64,000 nucleotides of DNA from Patellaria atrata CBS 101060 (Eukaryota; Ascomycota; Dothideomycetes; Patellariales; Patellariaceae), in assembly GCA_010093705.1 (NCBI GenBank), contig MU006103.1, positions 248,001 to 312,000 of the forward strand, in the 5' to 3' direction. Every line of letters starts with the position of its first letter. Position 1 is the stretch's first letter. The position numbers and the translations under genes were made by a program. The notes under the pieces were generated by a model. It did no database searches, had not been told where the DNA came from, and worked only from the letters and a program-made list of their open reading frames with translations. Of the stretch, positions 22,275 to 34,105 are shown piece by piece.

Positions 22275-24064
22275 ATGGCACCACCTTCAGCAACTGAAGT
22301 AGACGCTGTAACAGACACTCAGGGAGTCACTCTCCCCGATCCATTGACCGCACCCATAACAGCCAACGATGCATACGGACGGCGGAAAAAGTACCAGAAG
22401 AGCCATTGGGGTGTCGCCGCTCCTGCTCACAGTGACATGTTCAAGTCTCCCAGACAAATGACCAAGCCGAAGGCAAAAAGGTGGGATCGTAAGTCAGTCG
22501 CGCAGCATCAGGGGCAATACCAACCCTCATACCCTCAGACGACGAGACTAACAATGCCCACAGATAGATTGAACACAGAAGCACACTCACGAACCGGGAA
22601 CTCCCTCAAACAAGCCGCACGATTCCTCTCCACGCCCGGCATCATCAGCCTAGGAGGCGGCCTCCCCTCCTCCCAATTCTTCCCCTTCGACTCCCTCTCC
22701 ATCAAGGTCCCTGCCCCCGGCCACTTCTCCGAATCCGAAACCTACGAGTCCGGAGTCACCCTGCACGCCGGGAAGCACGACCTGGCCACCGACGCCTCCA
22801 TCTTCGACATCGCGACCGCCTTCAATTACGGCCAGGGCACCGGCTCCGCGCAGCTCCTCCGCTTCGTCACCGAGCACACCGAAATGTGCCACGATCCCCC
22901 CTACGGCGACTGGAACTGCAACCTCAGCATCGGCAGCACGAGCGCGCTGGACATGGCGTTCCGCATGTTCACGCAGCGCGGGGACGTCATCCTAAGCGAG
23001 GAATATACGTTCGTGACGGCGGTCGAGACAGCGGCGCCCATGGGGGTGAAAGTGGTTGGGGTGAAGATGGACAGCGAGGGTCTACTCCCCTCCGCCCTCG
23101 ACGAAATTCTAAGCTCCTGGGACGAAAACGTACGAGGCGCGAAGAAGCCGTTTCTGCTGTACACCGTGCCGTCCGGGCAAAACCCAACCGGAGCCACACA
23201 AGGCGCAGAACGCAGAAGGTCCATCTACAAACTCGCGCAAAAGCACGATTTATACATCATAGAAGACGAACCGTACTACTTCCTCCAGATGCAACCCTAC
23301 ACCGGCGCCCACCAACCCCCCGCGCCGCTTCCGACCTCCCACGCCGAATTCCTCGCTTCCCTCGTCCCGAGCCTGCTGAGCATGGACACCGACGGCCGAG
23401 TCCTCCGCCTCGACTCTTTTTCAAAAGTGCTGAGCCCCGGCGCGCGCGTAGGCTGGATCACGGCCTCGAACGAGGTCGTCGAGAAGTACCGCATGCACGC
23501 GGACGTGTCGACGCAGAGCCCGAGCGGGCCGATGCAGCTGATCCTGTTCAAGCTGCTTGAGGAGCACTGGGGCCACGGCGGGTATCTGGACTGGTTGCTG
23601 CACGTGCGGGTCGAGTACACGCGGCGGCGGGATGTTATTTTGGCGGCGTGCGAGCGGTATTTGCCCACGAGTATCGTGAGCTGGGAGCCCCCGATGGCGG
23701 GGATGTTTGTGAGTCTGTTCTTCTTCTGTTGTGAGTGAGAGCATTGGGGATACTGGTGGCTGACTTTTGGGGATAGCATTGGCTTCGTGTGAATTGGCGG
23801 CTTCATCCGTCCGCGGGTACGAAATCGATCACGGAGATTGAGGAGGAGATCTTTATGAATAATATTGAGAATGGTACGTTGCTGATGCGTGGGAGCTGGT
23901 TCTATGCGGATAGAGATGCGGAGCATGATACCATGTTCTTCCGAGCCACATACGCAGCCGCGCCGTTCGATAAGATCGAGGAAGGGATTAGACGGTTTGG
24001 AGAGAGTCTGAGAAAATCTTTCAAGTTGGAGGAGAGTAACGGGGTAGGGAATAGGAAGGTTTGA
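22275..24064 (+). CDS. ARO8: Aromatic amino acid aminotransferase (ARO8 type)
   Basis: Three exons (22275-22488, 22564-23708, 23777-24064) give 548 residues of a fold-type I PLP-dependent aminotransferase. Intron 1 (75 bp, GTAAGT donor, GACTAACA branch, CACAG acceptor) has a length divisible by three and no stop, so it can be mistaken for coding sequence. Splicing produces AKRWDHRLNTEAHSRTGNSL, which matches the KRWDH block of fungal Aro8 proteins. Intron 2 (68 bp) joins MAGMF to HWLRVNWRLHPS. Family motifs are ISLGGGLPSSQFFPF, PSGQNPTG, DEPYYFLQM and SFSKVLSPGARVGW, whose Lys in SFSK should bind PLP. The enzyme interconverts aromatic amino acids with their 2-oxo acids (Phe, Tyr, Trp) and, in yeast, also 2-aminoadipate. 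The region is GC-rich in exon 2 compared with its flanks. Confidence 0.94.
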
Positions 24065-24342
24065 GGTGGGTACTGCGTATGTTATGTCCTGAATGCTGGT
24101 TTTTAAGGAGTACCGGGATGAAAGAGCAAAGGAGTGTCTTAACACAGAGTTGTGCATATCCAAGGGACGCATATTAGTCTAACGGATGCCTACAAAGTAC
24201 CATATATGGTTTACTTGTACGTAATGGAAAGGGGGAAAACTCATGCATCAGCTGTCACAGTTGAAATATCTACTCTTACATTTTGGATGTTCCTGTACCC
24301 ATTCTAGCTCCCAGAGCGCTTAATCTCAAAGGTATCACCGAC
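24065..24342. other. Convergent 3' spacer
   Basis: A 278-bp spacer lies between the 3' ends of the aminotransferase and OST2 genes. No feature was recognised. Confidence 0.5.
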
Positions 24343-25051
24343 CTAGTTAATGAAATTCACGCAAAAGAAATGTAACAGCAAACTGCCAAACACGAAATCT
24401 GCGAATGCCCTACAAGCCGTATTAGTATTCCGACTGTTATCCCGAAAATTCGATGGGAAAACACACCTTTCATTCGATATACTCTCAAACTCGGTCTTAT
24501 TCTCAGGATTCGTCTGCATACGCAGACTACACGTGAGCACGAACTGACCAACCGTAGCACTAAACCCAGACAAAAACGCATTGAACGGCTATAGCATCAC
24601 ACAAGAAATTAGCAGAGCTCTCTCCAAGGGATAGCAAATCGACCCTCTCCTCCTCCCGCACCCAATTCCTCACACTTCACACCCTCAAAGGAGATATAGC
24701 CCAACTCACATAATTCCCCACAATAACACAATACACGAACTGCAAACCCGCCACGACGACCAGAAACCCGAGAAAGACGTCCAGCAGCTTCGTCCGCTGC
24801 GGCGTCTTGTCCAGGTAGTTCTGCCACACGCTCTGCAGGATCTGCTGCGCGTCTGTTGAGTTCTTCAGATTCTTCTGCCCCAAAGCGGAGGTCGAGGACG
24901 TCGATGTTGAAGAGGTGTGTTTAGTTGGCGTTGGGCCAACCGCACCAGATGGCATGCCTGAGGTCGGAGCAACTGCGCTCGCTGGGAAGGACGGCGGGGT
25001 GGGAGAAGAGGATGCGGGTGCGGCGGTGCGTTTGGCGGGTTTGGGCGCCAT
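24343..25051 (-). CDS. OST2: Oligosaccharyltransferase subunit OST2/DAD1
   Basis: Three exons (24710-25051, 24467-24588, 24343-24409) with introns of 121 and 57 bp encode 176 residues. Joined sequence reads CVIVGNY/PFNAFLSGFSATVGQFVLT and then FESISNER/AFADFVFGSLLLHFFCVNFIN. This C-terminal block is nearly invariant in DAD1/Ost2. The protein is a small triple-helix ER membrane subunit of the oligosaccharyltransferase that transfers the dolichol-linked glycan to Asn in nascent proteins. The N-terminal 70 residues (MAPKPAKRTAAPASSSPTPP) are an Ala/Ser/Pro-rich extension common in filamentous ascomycetes; the conserved part starts near DAQQILQSVWQNYL. The start is ATG 25051. It shares a 294-bp divergent promoter with the TMEM14 gene. 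Confidence 0.95.
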
Positions 25052-25345
25052 TGTGGGTGTTTCGGGACGAATTGGTAGGATAGCTGTGTTATGGTGTTGG
25101 GAACGGAATAGGTAGTCTAATATCAGAGATAGGTGTTCATCGAAGTTGAGGACAGATGGAATTGGGTGCACGGGCCACTGGACCCGGATGAGGGTTGCTT
25201 AATAAAGCTCGGTGGTTGCGGGGACGATGTCATTGTTTTGGGGAAAGCTGTTCTGAGCTATATCATCTCCTTATACACTTCTACAGTGAAGATTCTACGC
25301 TTTCAATCCATCAGAATTTAAGTCTACGGTCATCATAAAGCTACA
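25052..25345. promoter_or_regulatory. Short bidirectional promoter region, OST2 / TMEM14
   Basis: Only 294 bp separate the start codons of two divergent membrane-protein genes, so both promoters and leaders must overlap here. No clear TATA box was found. Confidence 0.6.
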
Positions 25346-25874
25346 ATGGTATTTTACCCCGTCTGAATCCCTCAATGCGCCTACAATCAACTCTGTTCAC
25401 CTGCGCTCCACCTAAGCAAACACCTTTCTAATAGCTCCCAAACAGACAACTCTCGAAAACATCGGTTTCCTCCTCGGTGCCCTCACCGCAGGCGGCGGCA
25501 TAACAGGCTACCTCCGCACCGGTTCCGTCCCCTCAGTCGCGGCAGGCGTCACAGTCGGGACACTCGTACGTCACTTCTAGCTCTTCTTCCCTACGTAGAG
25601 AACATATTTGCATAGCCCCCGATTGCGGTTGCACGTGACATACCAACGAAGAATCTTAAAACTGACGCTGTAAAAGTACACCCTCGGCGCCCTGCGCATC
25701 AAAAACCGCCAACCCTACGGCGTCGAGCTCGGGCTTCTGGCCTCCGTTGTGCTGGCCAGTAGCTCGATCCCGCGCGCTATCAGGACGCAGAAACCACTTC
25801 CGGCGGGACTGAGCTTGTTGGCCTTGTATGGGTTGTATAATTTTGGACTTGCTTTCCAGGGACGGATGAGATGA
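25346..25874 (+). CDS. TMEM14 / UPF0136 family membrane protein
   Basis: The model has a first coding exon that is just the ATG (25346-25348), then 25446-25565 and 25677-25874, giving 106 residues. Intron 1 (97 bp) starts GTATTT directly after the ATG, has a TTCTAAT branch-like site and ends AACAG. Intron 2 (111 bp) has a CTGAC site and AAAG acceptor. The protein reads TTLENIGFLLGALTAGGGI, RTGSVPSVAAGVTVGTL / YTLGALRIKN and ends LYGLYNFGLAFQGRMR. Three to four glycine-rich short helices with the conserved GS(V/I)PS motif are typical of TMEM14, small mitochondrial-type inner-membrane proteins. Human TMEM14C is needed for porphyrin import; the role of fungal members is less clear. The frame is too fragmented to show up as one long open frame. 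Confidence 0.88.
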
Positions 25875-26192
25875 GATGGTTATGGGAATTCGAAATAAGG
25901 GACGGGAACCTAAGGGAGGACTAGGTGATGAAATGAGATATGATGATTAACACCAGTACTACTTGTTTCCTTGTATGTTTATGAAAGTTTCCCCGCTCTG
26001 AAATAATAGCATTGTCTAAGATATGTGTGGTGATGTCTACACTCAAACTTCCTATAATCAAAAGACAATCGATCCCGGATAAATCAATATATCGAAGGGT
26101 AGCGTGTAATATCAGAGAACATTTCTGGATGATAGCGCTCCTAATATCTTCACCAATTAGATATGTACGTTTTTGATACTTTATATATCGCA
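25875..26192. other. Convergent 3' spacer
   Basis: A 318-bp AT-rich spacer lies between the TMEM14 and RTC4-like 3' ends. No feature was recognised. Confidence 0.5.
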
Positions 26193-27891
26193 TCAACCTT
26201 CCTCATTTCTCCCCCAATCATCATCCTCAAATTGATATCTCTCGACATCAATGTTGCCCTCAGCCCACTCATCGACCTTTTCCTGCATCTTAAATTCATC
26301 GTCGACTGGCGCGTGGACAAGCTCCCCTATCTTGATGCTCTCTTTAAGAATTTCCCGGGCTTGGACCTCATCAACGTCCATGTCTTCCATGATAAGCTGC
26401 ATTGCAAGCTCAGGTACAAGGACGCGCTGGATATAACTCGTGATACCGTCTGCGCGAATTGATGAATCGCTTGCTTTCTTAAGGCGCAGGTTCCTTTCGA
26501 GGGTGCTGTTGATCCATTGTGTACTATTACAGATATGTTAGTGCGCCAATATGGGGTTAAGAATGAGAGGAACACACAAAATTTTTGCCCCTTTCCGCCC
26601 ATAATATCCCGGGGTCAAAGCTTCGCCATGTTCCGTATCAATACTCTTCAGAATATTTCGCTCTTTCCCCGAATCGACCTTCTTATCCATACGACTTCGA
26701 AAGTGGGAGTCTCTCACACGATCTAATACCAGGAGCAGATGATCTCTATGTTGCTGCAGCCGAGATTCCAGGTTATCCCAGTCCACAGTAGGATAGCCTT
26801 TAGAGCGGTATTCGTCGAGGGCCGCGCGTTCTTTATGTTGGTTGCAAAATTCCATCTGATTTTTAACACTAAGCCGTGATCTGCCATTAGAAAACTCCAG
26901 GAGGTGTTGCGGATCAACCGTTTCTCTGCATAGTGGGCAAATTGCTAGACTTATAGACGTGGAGTCATAACTGTCCCCTGCTTGAGATGAATAGACTGGG
27001 CTATCTGGAGGGGTAATGGCCGAATTAGCTGCGCTTAAAGATGATTCAGAGTCGTCCAACGTTGAGTCGAGTTTAGCCCTTGATCGAGAGGCCGTAAATT
27101 GGGACGAGTTGTTGGTCTCCGTTACATCGTAAAGTTTCAACGAACGTTTCTCAGGTAAAGGGGAACTATCGCGTGGAAGTACGTCGGGCACATCTATCCA
27201 CTTTTTCTGCGCTACTTTCTTAGACGACGCTTTACTCTTCGGAGTAGCATAATTCTTGAGCTCCTTGGTTTGAGAACCGCTATTAGGCTTTCCGGTAGAC
27301 GATTCGTACGTGTTTAATGGAAGACCTCCTGTGAGTAATTAGCCTTAGATAAAATCTAGACGGGTAGGGATATATGTCCATACTGTCTTCTGTAGAGCCC
27401 GCCTTTTTCGTCTTCTTGCTACCCGTTGCCTCAGTATGGATATTAGCTGTAGTACCGCCATATTTGGTTGTTGGCTTCTTCCTCTTTCTATCCATCCCCA
27501 TACCAAAGGCGCTGAACATGCCATCCTCGCTCGCATCGTCCTGTGCATGTGAAGAGTTACTTAATATATTTTCTCGGTCAGGTTCTGCTAGTCCCAGTCT
27601 TTCCTTTTCTTTCTGCATGTTCCCATATCGACCAAGCTGGGGAACTCGAATTGATCGTCGCTGAGAATTTCGTATACCATTTTTAAAACCTGGTCCGGAG
27701 GATGCACTGGAGAGAGATAGAGCGGGCGATTCAGAGTCGCTCGAGATTTCCGGGTCAGCGTTGATATCTTCCACCGGGATTTTGAGGGCTTTGATCTGCG
27801 ATGTATTCTTATGGTGACCTGGATTATCTTTGTTTCCCACAGTCCCCAGAAGGCTGCCTTGTGGTTTGATATTCCTTGTTAATGGTGGCAT
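26193..27891 (-). CDS. RTC4: RTC4-like domain protein
   Basis: Three exons (27384-27891, 26578-27328, 26193-26523) with introns of 55 and 54 bp (second branch site CACTAACA) encode 529 residues. The N-terminal half is Ser/Lys-rich and probably disordered, with basic patches (MDRKRKKPTTKY, PKSKASSKKVAQKKW). The C-terminal half matches the RTC4 domain: CPLCRETVD, then NQMEFCNQHKE, YPTVDWDNLESRLQQH, SHFRSRMD, TPGYYGRKGAKIF/TQWINSTLE, and VLVPELAMQLIMEDM. In yeast RTC4 (restriction of telomere capping 4) was found through telomere-capping genetics; its biochemical role is unknown. The Cys/His placement (CPLC...C..H) may bind a metal, an inference. The donor of the first intron is the least certain boundary. 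Confidence 0.88.
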
Positions 27892-28262
27892 ACTAGGAGA
27901 GATCGGGAAAATCCCTTGACACTTAGAACAGACTGTCCAAAACAGACCCTGAGGATCGAGTTCACGTGTCCTAGGTGGGTCGACCGCGGCGATTTGAGGT
28001 AGGAGTGGACACCGAGTAAAGGGTTATTAAGTCTATATACGTTGGAGTTCGACGTTTAACATGCCCGCACGTTATGTGAAGAGTGATAGTACAGTATTTC
28101 TACGTGACCTCATGTTCTATCTTCCTGTCGCGTCGGGAAACGCGACCTCAGCCGACTTCAATCTTGGCTTTTCCGAGATATACTAGCGATTTCTCACTTT
28201 CCTCGACAAAATCACCAAACTTTCTCAATTATATGGTATGTAAATTCGTATTCGTAGTTTTC
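27892..28262. other. Intergenic, RTC4-like promoter side
   Basis: A 371-bp region holds the promoter of the RTC4-like gene and the 3' flank of RCL1. No feature was recognised. Confidence 0.5.
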
Positions 28263-29477
28263 TCAACCTATTTTTCGACCAACATTTCCAACACCTTTCC
28301 CCACTATACTAACTACGATATCCCCTTTACATCCACTATCCGCATCTCTAAGGCCCCATCCACTTGCACCAAATGCCTTGAGATCTCGAGCTAATGATAT
28401 GATCTCTTCGCTCCCTATTACATCACGTCCAAGTTGCAGTCGTCCTACATCCTCACTGCCCATGGCCATCAATGTGAGCATAGTTGGCGCTGCAACCGTG
28501 GACACATATCCCCCCTGAGATACGCTCTCCATCAGTTGAAACGCGCATCTACGTCCTAAGTCTTCAGGCGGAGCGCCACCTGAGGGGGGAGATACGACGT
28601 CTGCCGAGAAATAGGCTCCTGTTGACGATTCCGCAACAAGGCTTATGCCAAAGCCGATACCTATCTTCTTCTTTTCTCCTCCCCTGTCCATTGGTATTAA
28701 TGGCGCAGATGATACTGCGCTGAAAATGTATGTTTCGACTTTGAATTGATTGAGTACGCCTCTTGCTGCCTCGATCATTCGGGCATTGTTCGCCCCCGCA
28801 ACCCCTATCGAGTATGCGACACCACTGATCTTCTTTACTCGTCCCGGATTCAATAGATGTATTGTCTTTGGTAACCTGACCTGATGTCCAAAGATTAATT
28901 GTACCTCTCCACCTCCCCCTTTACCAGTCGGCCCAGCGTTACTTCTTCTTAGTATTCTTAACTCGATTTTGTCGGTCATGATCCCAAAGTTTGAGTAGAG
29001 TGGTAATATGGATCTTAACACCGTATCAACACTGACATCTCCATTCTCCGTTGCGCTCGTGATGACACCAGGGCCAGTGAAAAGAACATTGACCTGCCCT
29101 TTTGCAAAAGGTGCAAGCAAGCATAGTGGTATGAGGAACCAACTAACGCCTCGGGGACATTCTTTGGGTAACTCGTGTTTTACAACGCCCCCACTTCCTG
29201 CACCATATCCTGCAGCACTTCCGATGATCAAACCAGGTCGGTATACTACGGTTGTTCCTGTATATGAAAACTCGATTTGCGAGCCGTTGGTGACTGAATC
29301 AAGTAGGCGTAGAAAGGAAACTTCGTGTGGTAGTAAGCCTGGGTGCGTAGGAGAGGATGATCTAATACCGGATATACGAATGGCTCGTCCGGTCAGAGTA
29401 GAGAAGATCAATCGGTTTATAAGGTATTTATGACCTGTAAACCGAAGTGGTGGAGGGGCGGTTTTAGAGTCTGTCAT
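28263..29477 (-). CDS. RCL1: RNA 3'-terminal phosphate cyclase-like protein (RCL1)
   Basis: An intronless frame of 404 residues starts at ATG 29477 (MTDSKTAPPPLRFTGHKYLI). Family blocks visible are LRFTGHKYLINRLIFSTLTG, GLLPHEVSFLRLLDSVTNGS, GYGAGSGGVVKHELPK, RGVSWFLIPLCLLAPF, RVKKISGVAYSIGVAG and STGAYFSADVVSPP. Rcl1 is a nucleolar component of the small-subunit processome that acts with the GTPase Bms1 in early pre-18S rRNA processing. It has the cyclase fold but lacks the catalytic His of true RtcA cyclases, and no such HisXGG signature is seen here, which fits Rcl1. Length is close to yeast Rcl1 (367 residues) with a modest insertion. Coding is unambiguous. Confidence 0.96.
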   Translation of the reverse strand: MTDSKTAPPPLRFTGHKYLINRLIFSTLTGRAIRISGIRSSSPTHPGLLPHEVSFLRLLDSVTNGSQIEFSYTGTTVVYRPGLIIGSAAGYGAGSGGVVKHELPKECPRGVSWFLIPLCLLAPFAKGQVNVLFTGPGVITSATENGDVSVDTVLRSILPLYSNFGIMTDKIELRILRRSNAGPTGKGGGGEVQLIFGHQVRLPKTIHLLNPGRVKKISGVAYSIGVAGANNARMIEAARGVLNQFKVETYIFSAVSSAPLIPMDRGGEKKKIGIGFGISLVAESSTGAYFSADVVSPPSGGAPPEDLGRRCAFQLMESVSQGGYVSTVAAPTMLTLMAMGSEDVGRLQLGRDVIGSEEIISLARDLKAFGASGWGLRDADSGCKGDIVVSIVGKGVGNVGRKIG

Positions 29478-29762
29478 CGTGTGTGGCTCGTAGAAGAGGA
29501 TGGGATGAAGGTAAGTAAAAGTCTAGAACTGAGTTAGTCTAAAGTTAATGTTATTGGTCCTGATCTATTTTCATGTTGTACTTACTTAGAAGGTAAAAGT
29601 TGAATCGTAGAGTCTGCGACATTTGACATGGAAAATATTTTGCCGTCACTATCAAAGCGGTGAGAGCTGCTGGCTTGGCGTCATTGCCCCTATTTTTACC
29701 TGTACAGTACCATGATGGCCTTATTTCCACCCACTCTTTTGGATTATCATTCCCCAACCACA
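29478..29762. other. Intergenic between RCL1 and the squalene epoxidase relic
   Basis: This 285-bp region is the RCL1 promoter side. No feature was recognised. Confidence 0.4.
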
Positions 29763-31286
<1,524 letters not shown>

Positions 31287-33379
31287 ATTATCAGGTAAGG
31301 AGCTCCGGTATCAATATACACCACCGGGTTCGAAAGGGATAAAATCCACTTCGACCGGAATCTGCTTCCAATCACAGTGAAGCGTCAAGTTGAGTAAGTA
31401 ATTCCAACGTGGAGCCATGCACCTATCAGATTTACGATATCGAGCGGCATTTACCGCTTGCAACCATTTTTCTATAGTATACACTGCAAGACGACCCTAT
31501 GACACTCTATGATCTCATAAGTACACAGTCCTGCTTAAAGAGTCAAATTAATCGTCTCGCGGTTATCGCCAACCACAACCTCAACCTTACTAGTTAGCGT
31601 GCAGGGGCGAAAATTTGTTATCTTCGCATGCTTTTCCTTAATGCTTCATAGATACCTACTCAACATTTGTCATTTCTGGTGTTCTCAGCATCACAAACTG
31701 AAACCCCACAAAAGGTCATGACCGGTTGGGGTTGTAGAGGCTTTCTACACCTATTTCATCTCTATCTCCTTTTTTACCCATCGACCTTATCAAAACACTT
31801 CTTGCACTATATTTGTACTTTAATTCTACAGATAGCCGAAGGCTCTTCCATCCTCTGAAATTTCACCTATAAAAGGGAAATCTTTTGGCTCTTTTTACCT
31901 TGCTATTCTAGAATATACGCTCTCCGACGATATTGTTCAATCCAAACACTTTCTCATTCACTATGGGCACTCAACGCAGAGGATGGTTATCCAAACCGAA
32001 CGGACGGGGAACATCAAGGCTCATATGGGGATGGATACTTGTATTTTCCGCATGTATGTGGGCAGTGGGTCAACGATTACTTTTCCCCTCTAGGGAAAGA
32101 GGCTACCTTCATATGAGTTATCTCGGTGGTTCATGCCGCAACTCATGTCCTTGGCTGAGATTTCCCCTTTTCCAGACGCATCGAGACTCTCCTTTGGCGT
32201 AACAGCAGTGTCACGCTGCTGATCGTCATATTCATCGCGGGTTTAATTCCTTTCCTCTCAACCCAACCTTGGTTCGACTTCAGTCTCAATCAGTTGTGGA
32301 TTTGGAGTCGGACTGCAAGAAACATCCCTGGGCACGAGAATGGCTGTTTGCGACGCTCGTAAACATTGCGTAGCTGTTCAACGTCATTGCGAGAGTCATG
32401 ATTTTTGTCCAACTCTTTCTGAGTTTTCGAAGTCTACCTTTGGACGCATATCAGGTTGTTAATTGACCAGGATTTCTCCCACATTTAAGCACTACTGCGA
32501 ATGTTAGTACCGACACAAATTCAGAGGTAGATGCTAATATATTACAGCTACTAAGTTTTGCAGCACTCTCTATCTATACGGAGTTCATCGAGTATATCGA
32601 ACTATTAACCAAGTTCAACTTCGTGGTATACCCGAGCGTACTCCCTCGAGCAGCGTTCTGCATATCGAGAACCGTCCAACCGGTCCATTCCTCTCCTGGA
32701 GACAGATGGGGAGTACAGGGTCGAGATAGCTATGGCTCATATCAAACCACCCTGTTAGTGAGCTGCTGGATTGTGATATGACACCAAAAGTACGAGTGAT
32801 AATTGGGATATGTTATATACGACTCTAGCCCAACTCACGCATGAGTTTAAGGGAAGAAGCACCAGGATCTGTCATTGCGGTTTCTTATCTCCACAAAGTC
32901 CCCATCAATACCTCAACCAGCAACATTTCCATGAAGTCTGAATGCGGTCACCGTCGCCAGATACAGTATGGATCGGGGACCAAGGAACTTTCAATGTCTG
33001 ACACGACACCGCCGACCCCACAAGTTTCAAGGGAAATCCTCCACAATGCATATATCCCCTAGTCTATCCAATAACTGGTCGTAGATATTGGATCCTGCAG
33101 CTACGTTATTGTATTACTACCTAGCCAAGCCCATTTGAGTCACAAGCCCACGCGCCTCGTTCGCGTCTTTTCGCATTCCGAGGCCTCTGGAACCCCGCGC
33201 CTTGGTGCCTTATCATCCTAATTGACACCATTTACATGGTAAACAAGATATATAAAGAGGGCTTCTCTATCATTCAAAAATATTCCCTTCCACATCCATT
33301 CTGCCTACAGCATCTTCAAACCCAAATTTCAATCCCACAATTCTTTCCGTCCATTAACTTCAAAAAGATCTATCTCACT
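31287..33379. other. 2.1-kb decayed intergenic block
   Basis: No intact gene was found. A TATAAAAG box at 31868-31875 lies 95 bp before ATG 31963, whose frame (MGTQRRGWLSKPNGRGTSRL) looks protein-like but soon ends. Short open frames continue to about 33060 without family matches. The block adjoins the ERG1 pseudogene and may be the rest of the same decayed locus. Confidence 0.5.
31963..32202 (+). pseudogene. Probable broken membrane-protein gene with retained TATA box
   Basis: ATG 31963 opens a frame of 79 codons whose first 50 residues (GRGTSRLIWGWILVFSACMWAV) resemble the start of an uncharacterised fungal family whose members begin with a short polar stretch, RGT..., and a Trp-rich first membrane helix. 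After residue 50 the resemblance fades and the frame stops at 32202, although related proteins as I remember them are several hundred residues long. The promoter-like TATAAAAG lies 95 bp upstream. I cannot name a function; the identification as a relic is tentative. Confidence 0.4.
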
Positions 33380-33905
33380 ATGCCTATCTCTCACACAGGC
33401 ATAACCGTCCCCCCTGAGCGCTACGAAGAGATAGTCAACTTCTACCTCAAGGCACTCGCACCCATCGGCTATGTGAAAATCCTCGATTACGGCAGTCTAG
33501 CCTGCGGTCTGGGTCCTAAAGATGGACACCCGGACTGGTGGATCGGGAATAAAGAGGGCGTGACCCCTATCACGGGCTTGCATGTTGCTTTTGATTCTGA
33601 CAGTATGTTTGAACCCGCGCTTGTACCATACACAGAGATGAGGAGCGAATGGTTACTGACCCGCTATAGCATGGGCTAAAGTCCGCGAATTCCACGATGC
33701 CGCTATGGCTGCGGGAGCGAAGGATAATGGCCCCGCGGGCTTGAGGCCGGATTATATGCCACATTATTATGCGGCGTTTGTGCTTGATCCTCTTGGAAAT
33801 AATCTGGAGGTTTGCTGCGTGTACAAGGAGGCTGTGGAGAAGGATGAGGAAGGCAAAGTCAACGGGCGTGCCAGCGGGGATGCCATCGGGGACGGGTTGC
33901 TTTGA
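33380..33905 (+). CDS. VOC-fold (glyoxalase/bleomycin resistance type) protein
   Basis: Exons 33380-33602 and 33670-33905 around a 67-bp intron (GTATGT donor, ACTGAC site, ATAG acceptor) give 152 residues. The protein starts at ATG 33380 (MPISHTGITVPPERYEEIVN). Blocks typical of the small single-domain vicinal oxygen chelate family are FYLKALAPIGY, GPKDGHPDWWIGN, ITGLHVAFDSDT/WAKVREFHDAAM, AAGAKDNGPAGLRPDYMPHYY and AAFVLDPLGNNLEVCC. The family folds into beta-alpha-beta-beta-beta modules that coordinate a divalent metal; candidate ligands are His6, His61 and Glu near the NNLEV strand. Members include glyoxalase I, extradiol dioxygenases and resistance proteins, so substrate cannot be told from sequence. 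It is cytosolic, with no signal peptide. Confidence 0.9.
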
Positions 33906-34105
33906 TAAGTGAGGCGTGGGGAGTGCGAAAGTGGTAGGTGGGAGTAGTGAGGGGATGAATGTACGCTTCCTTCAGCAGAAATCAAATACCTATTTGAGAA
34001 TTTCCTGCCATTCGCGTTTGACTACGTAACTATGGCTAGGGGTATTAGTATAAGCATGTGTTTACACACCGTTCATAAACATTCAACTTGTACAATTCTC
34101 TATGC
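33906..34105. other. Convergent 3' spacer
   Basis: A 200-bp spacer lies between the 3' ends of the VOC and dynactin genes. No feature was recognised. Confidence 0.4.

Noticed and set aside
22886-24172. Long open frames in other frames and strands across the aminotransferase gene (up to 291 codons)
   Set aside because: They are shadows caused by high GC at third positions of the ARO8-type exon; no family motifs, Arg/Pro-rich composition.
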